A stretch of 6,044 nucleotides of DNA from Verrucomicrobiota bacterium. GTDB lineage: Bacteria > Verrucomicrobiota > Verrucomicrobiia > Verrucomicrobiales > Verrucomicrobiaceae. Every line of letters starts with the position of its first letter. Position 1 is the first letter of the stretch. The notes under the pieces were generated by a model that was given only the letters and a program-made list of their open reading frames with translations, was not told where the DNA came from and did not search any database. The position numbers and the translations under genes were made by a program. The stretch spans positions 1-6,044 of the forward strand of contig JAEYUU010000057.1 in the NCBI GenBank assembly GCA_023429545.1, in the 5' to 3' direction. Positions 5,374 to 6,044 of this stretch are shown here, piece after piece.

Positions 5374-6044
5374 TTATTTCGTCCTCTTCAACTGCTCAGA
5401 GACCACAGGCAGTTTTTCCAATAGCGCACGGGAGGTTTCTGGAAGCGTACCCATGGTCATGGGCGCCATTTTCGTGTCCTCCCGATCCGTTTGCCCCGTC
5501 TTGCGCCCCACTTTATAGCTTGCAGCGAGCGAGCCATCCGGGGCCAGCTTCACGTCCGGAGCTGAGGGATTGGGCACGCTGATGAAGAAGGTGCTCGTGG
5601 GTGCCGGGCCGACACCGCCACTGGCTTTGGCACGCAGCTTCCCCCTGGCAAGTTCCCGGAACAGTTCCTTCGCGGTCTGTTCAGCGGGATTGATGAATGC
5701 GACCTTGGACTCGACAGGCAGCACGGCGGCAGGGAGATCATCACCGGGTGCAGCATTTCTCCGTTCATCCAGTGCGCCATTCAACTCCCTCTCGATCAAA
5801 GGGAAATGCGTGCAACCCAGCACCAGCATGCCAAGTCCCCTGCCCTTCTCTGCCGGCATTCTGCCCGCTGAAGATTCCGCCACGTTGGGGTGAGTGACCA
5901 TGCGATTGATGTCGAATCTGGCATAGGCGGCAACGGTACTGAGCTCCGGCAGATAGGCTGTGTTAACGGAGCAGATGTACGGGAACCTTGAGGAGGCCAG
6001 TAGTTGATTGAGCTTCAGCAGTCGCTCCGCATACCGTACTGGGT
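5374..6044 (-). CDS. Aspartate/glutamate racemase family protein, C-terminal 222 residues (cut by window edge)
   Basis: The family includes MurI, which makes D-glutamate for peptidoglycan, and related cofactor-independent racemases that use two cysteines. The frame is open to the window edge, so the N-terminal lobe with the first cysteine is not visible. About 77 codons in is MLVLGCTHFPLIERELNGAL, which contains the second-cysteine motif (Cys codon at 5814-5812). Farther on, INPAEQTAKEL resembles the helix that follows in MurI, and TSTFFISVPN resembles the last strand. Differences from MurI are clear: the usual CPLxVPLxE stretch before the motif is replaced by CSVNTAYLPELS (C at visible residue 24), there are Pro/Ala-rich insertions, and about 65 residues of charged tail follow the last strand. 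It ends in TAG, 82 bp before the next gene. It is either a diverged racemase paralogue or a non-catalytic relative; housekeeping murI is less likely. Confidence 0.75.
   Translation of the reverse strand, partial: PVRYAERLLKLNQLLASSRFPYICSVNTAYLPELSTVAAYARFDINRMVTHPNVAESSAGRMPAEKGRGLGMLVLGCTHFPLIERELNGALDERRNAAPGDDLPAAVLPVESKVAFINPAEQTAKELFRELARGKLRAKASGGVGPAPTSTFFISVPNPSAPDVKLAPDGSLAASYKVGRKTGQTDREDTKMAPMTMGTLPETSRALLEKLPVVSEQLKRTK

Overview
The window is a GC-rich piece of bacterial chromosome. Every credible gene lies on the minus strand, so the biological reading order runs from high to low coordinates. Protein similarity recalled from memory and the missing tuf gene in the str cluster suggest the PVC group, most likely a Verrucomicrobiota species. 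This placement is an inference; no 16S rRNA or other marker is in the window.

Positions 1-3874 hold the start of the large ribosomal-protein cluster, in transcription order rpsL (S12), rpsG (S7), fusA (elongation factor G), rpsJ (S10) and rplC (L3, cut by the window edge). The gaps are 43, 57, 38 and 25 bp, so this is very probably one operon that supplies ribosome parts and the translocation GTPase in step. There is no tuf gene between fusA and rpsJ. Four of the five genes have no clear Shine-Dalgarno sequence; rplC has a modest one.

Positions 3875-4289 are a 415-bp non-coding region upstream of rpsL. It holds three consecutive small perfect stem-loops (3961-4016), one with an extra-stable C(UUCG)G loop. 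It also holds a 21-bp dyad (4058-4078) that overlaps a weak candidate promoter (4037-4064). It is the likely control region of the str operon.

Positions 4290-5291 encode an unrecognised protein, probably exported: a hydrophobic N-terminus, a Pro/Ala linker, then a long charged helical (coiled-coil-like) body. Its gene carries a striking perfect 15-bp inverted repeat (4368-4407) and a second imperfect one (4589-4624), both with 10-nt loops.

Positions 5374-6044 encode the C-terminal part of a divergent aspartate/glutamate racemase family protein that runs off the window. It has the catalytic-type GCTHFPLI motif, but its surroundings and tail differ from housekeeping MurI. These last two genes look like an accessory pair with no visible functional link to the ribosomal operon. 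I found no mobile element, CRISPR array, tRNA or rRNA. The best candidates for something undescribed are the structured rpsL leader and the intragenic inverted repeats.
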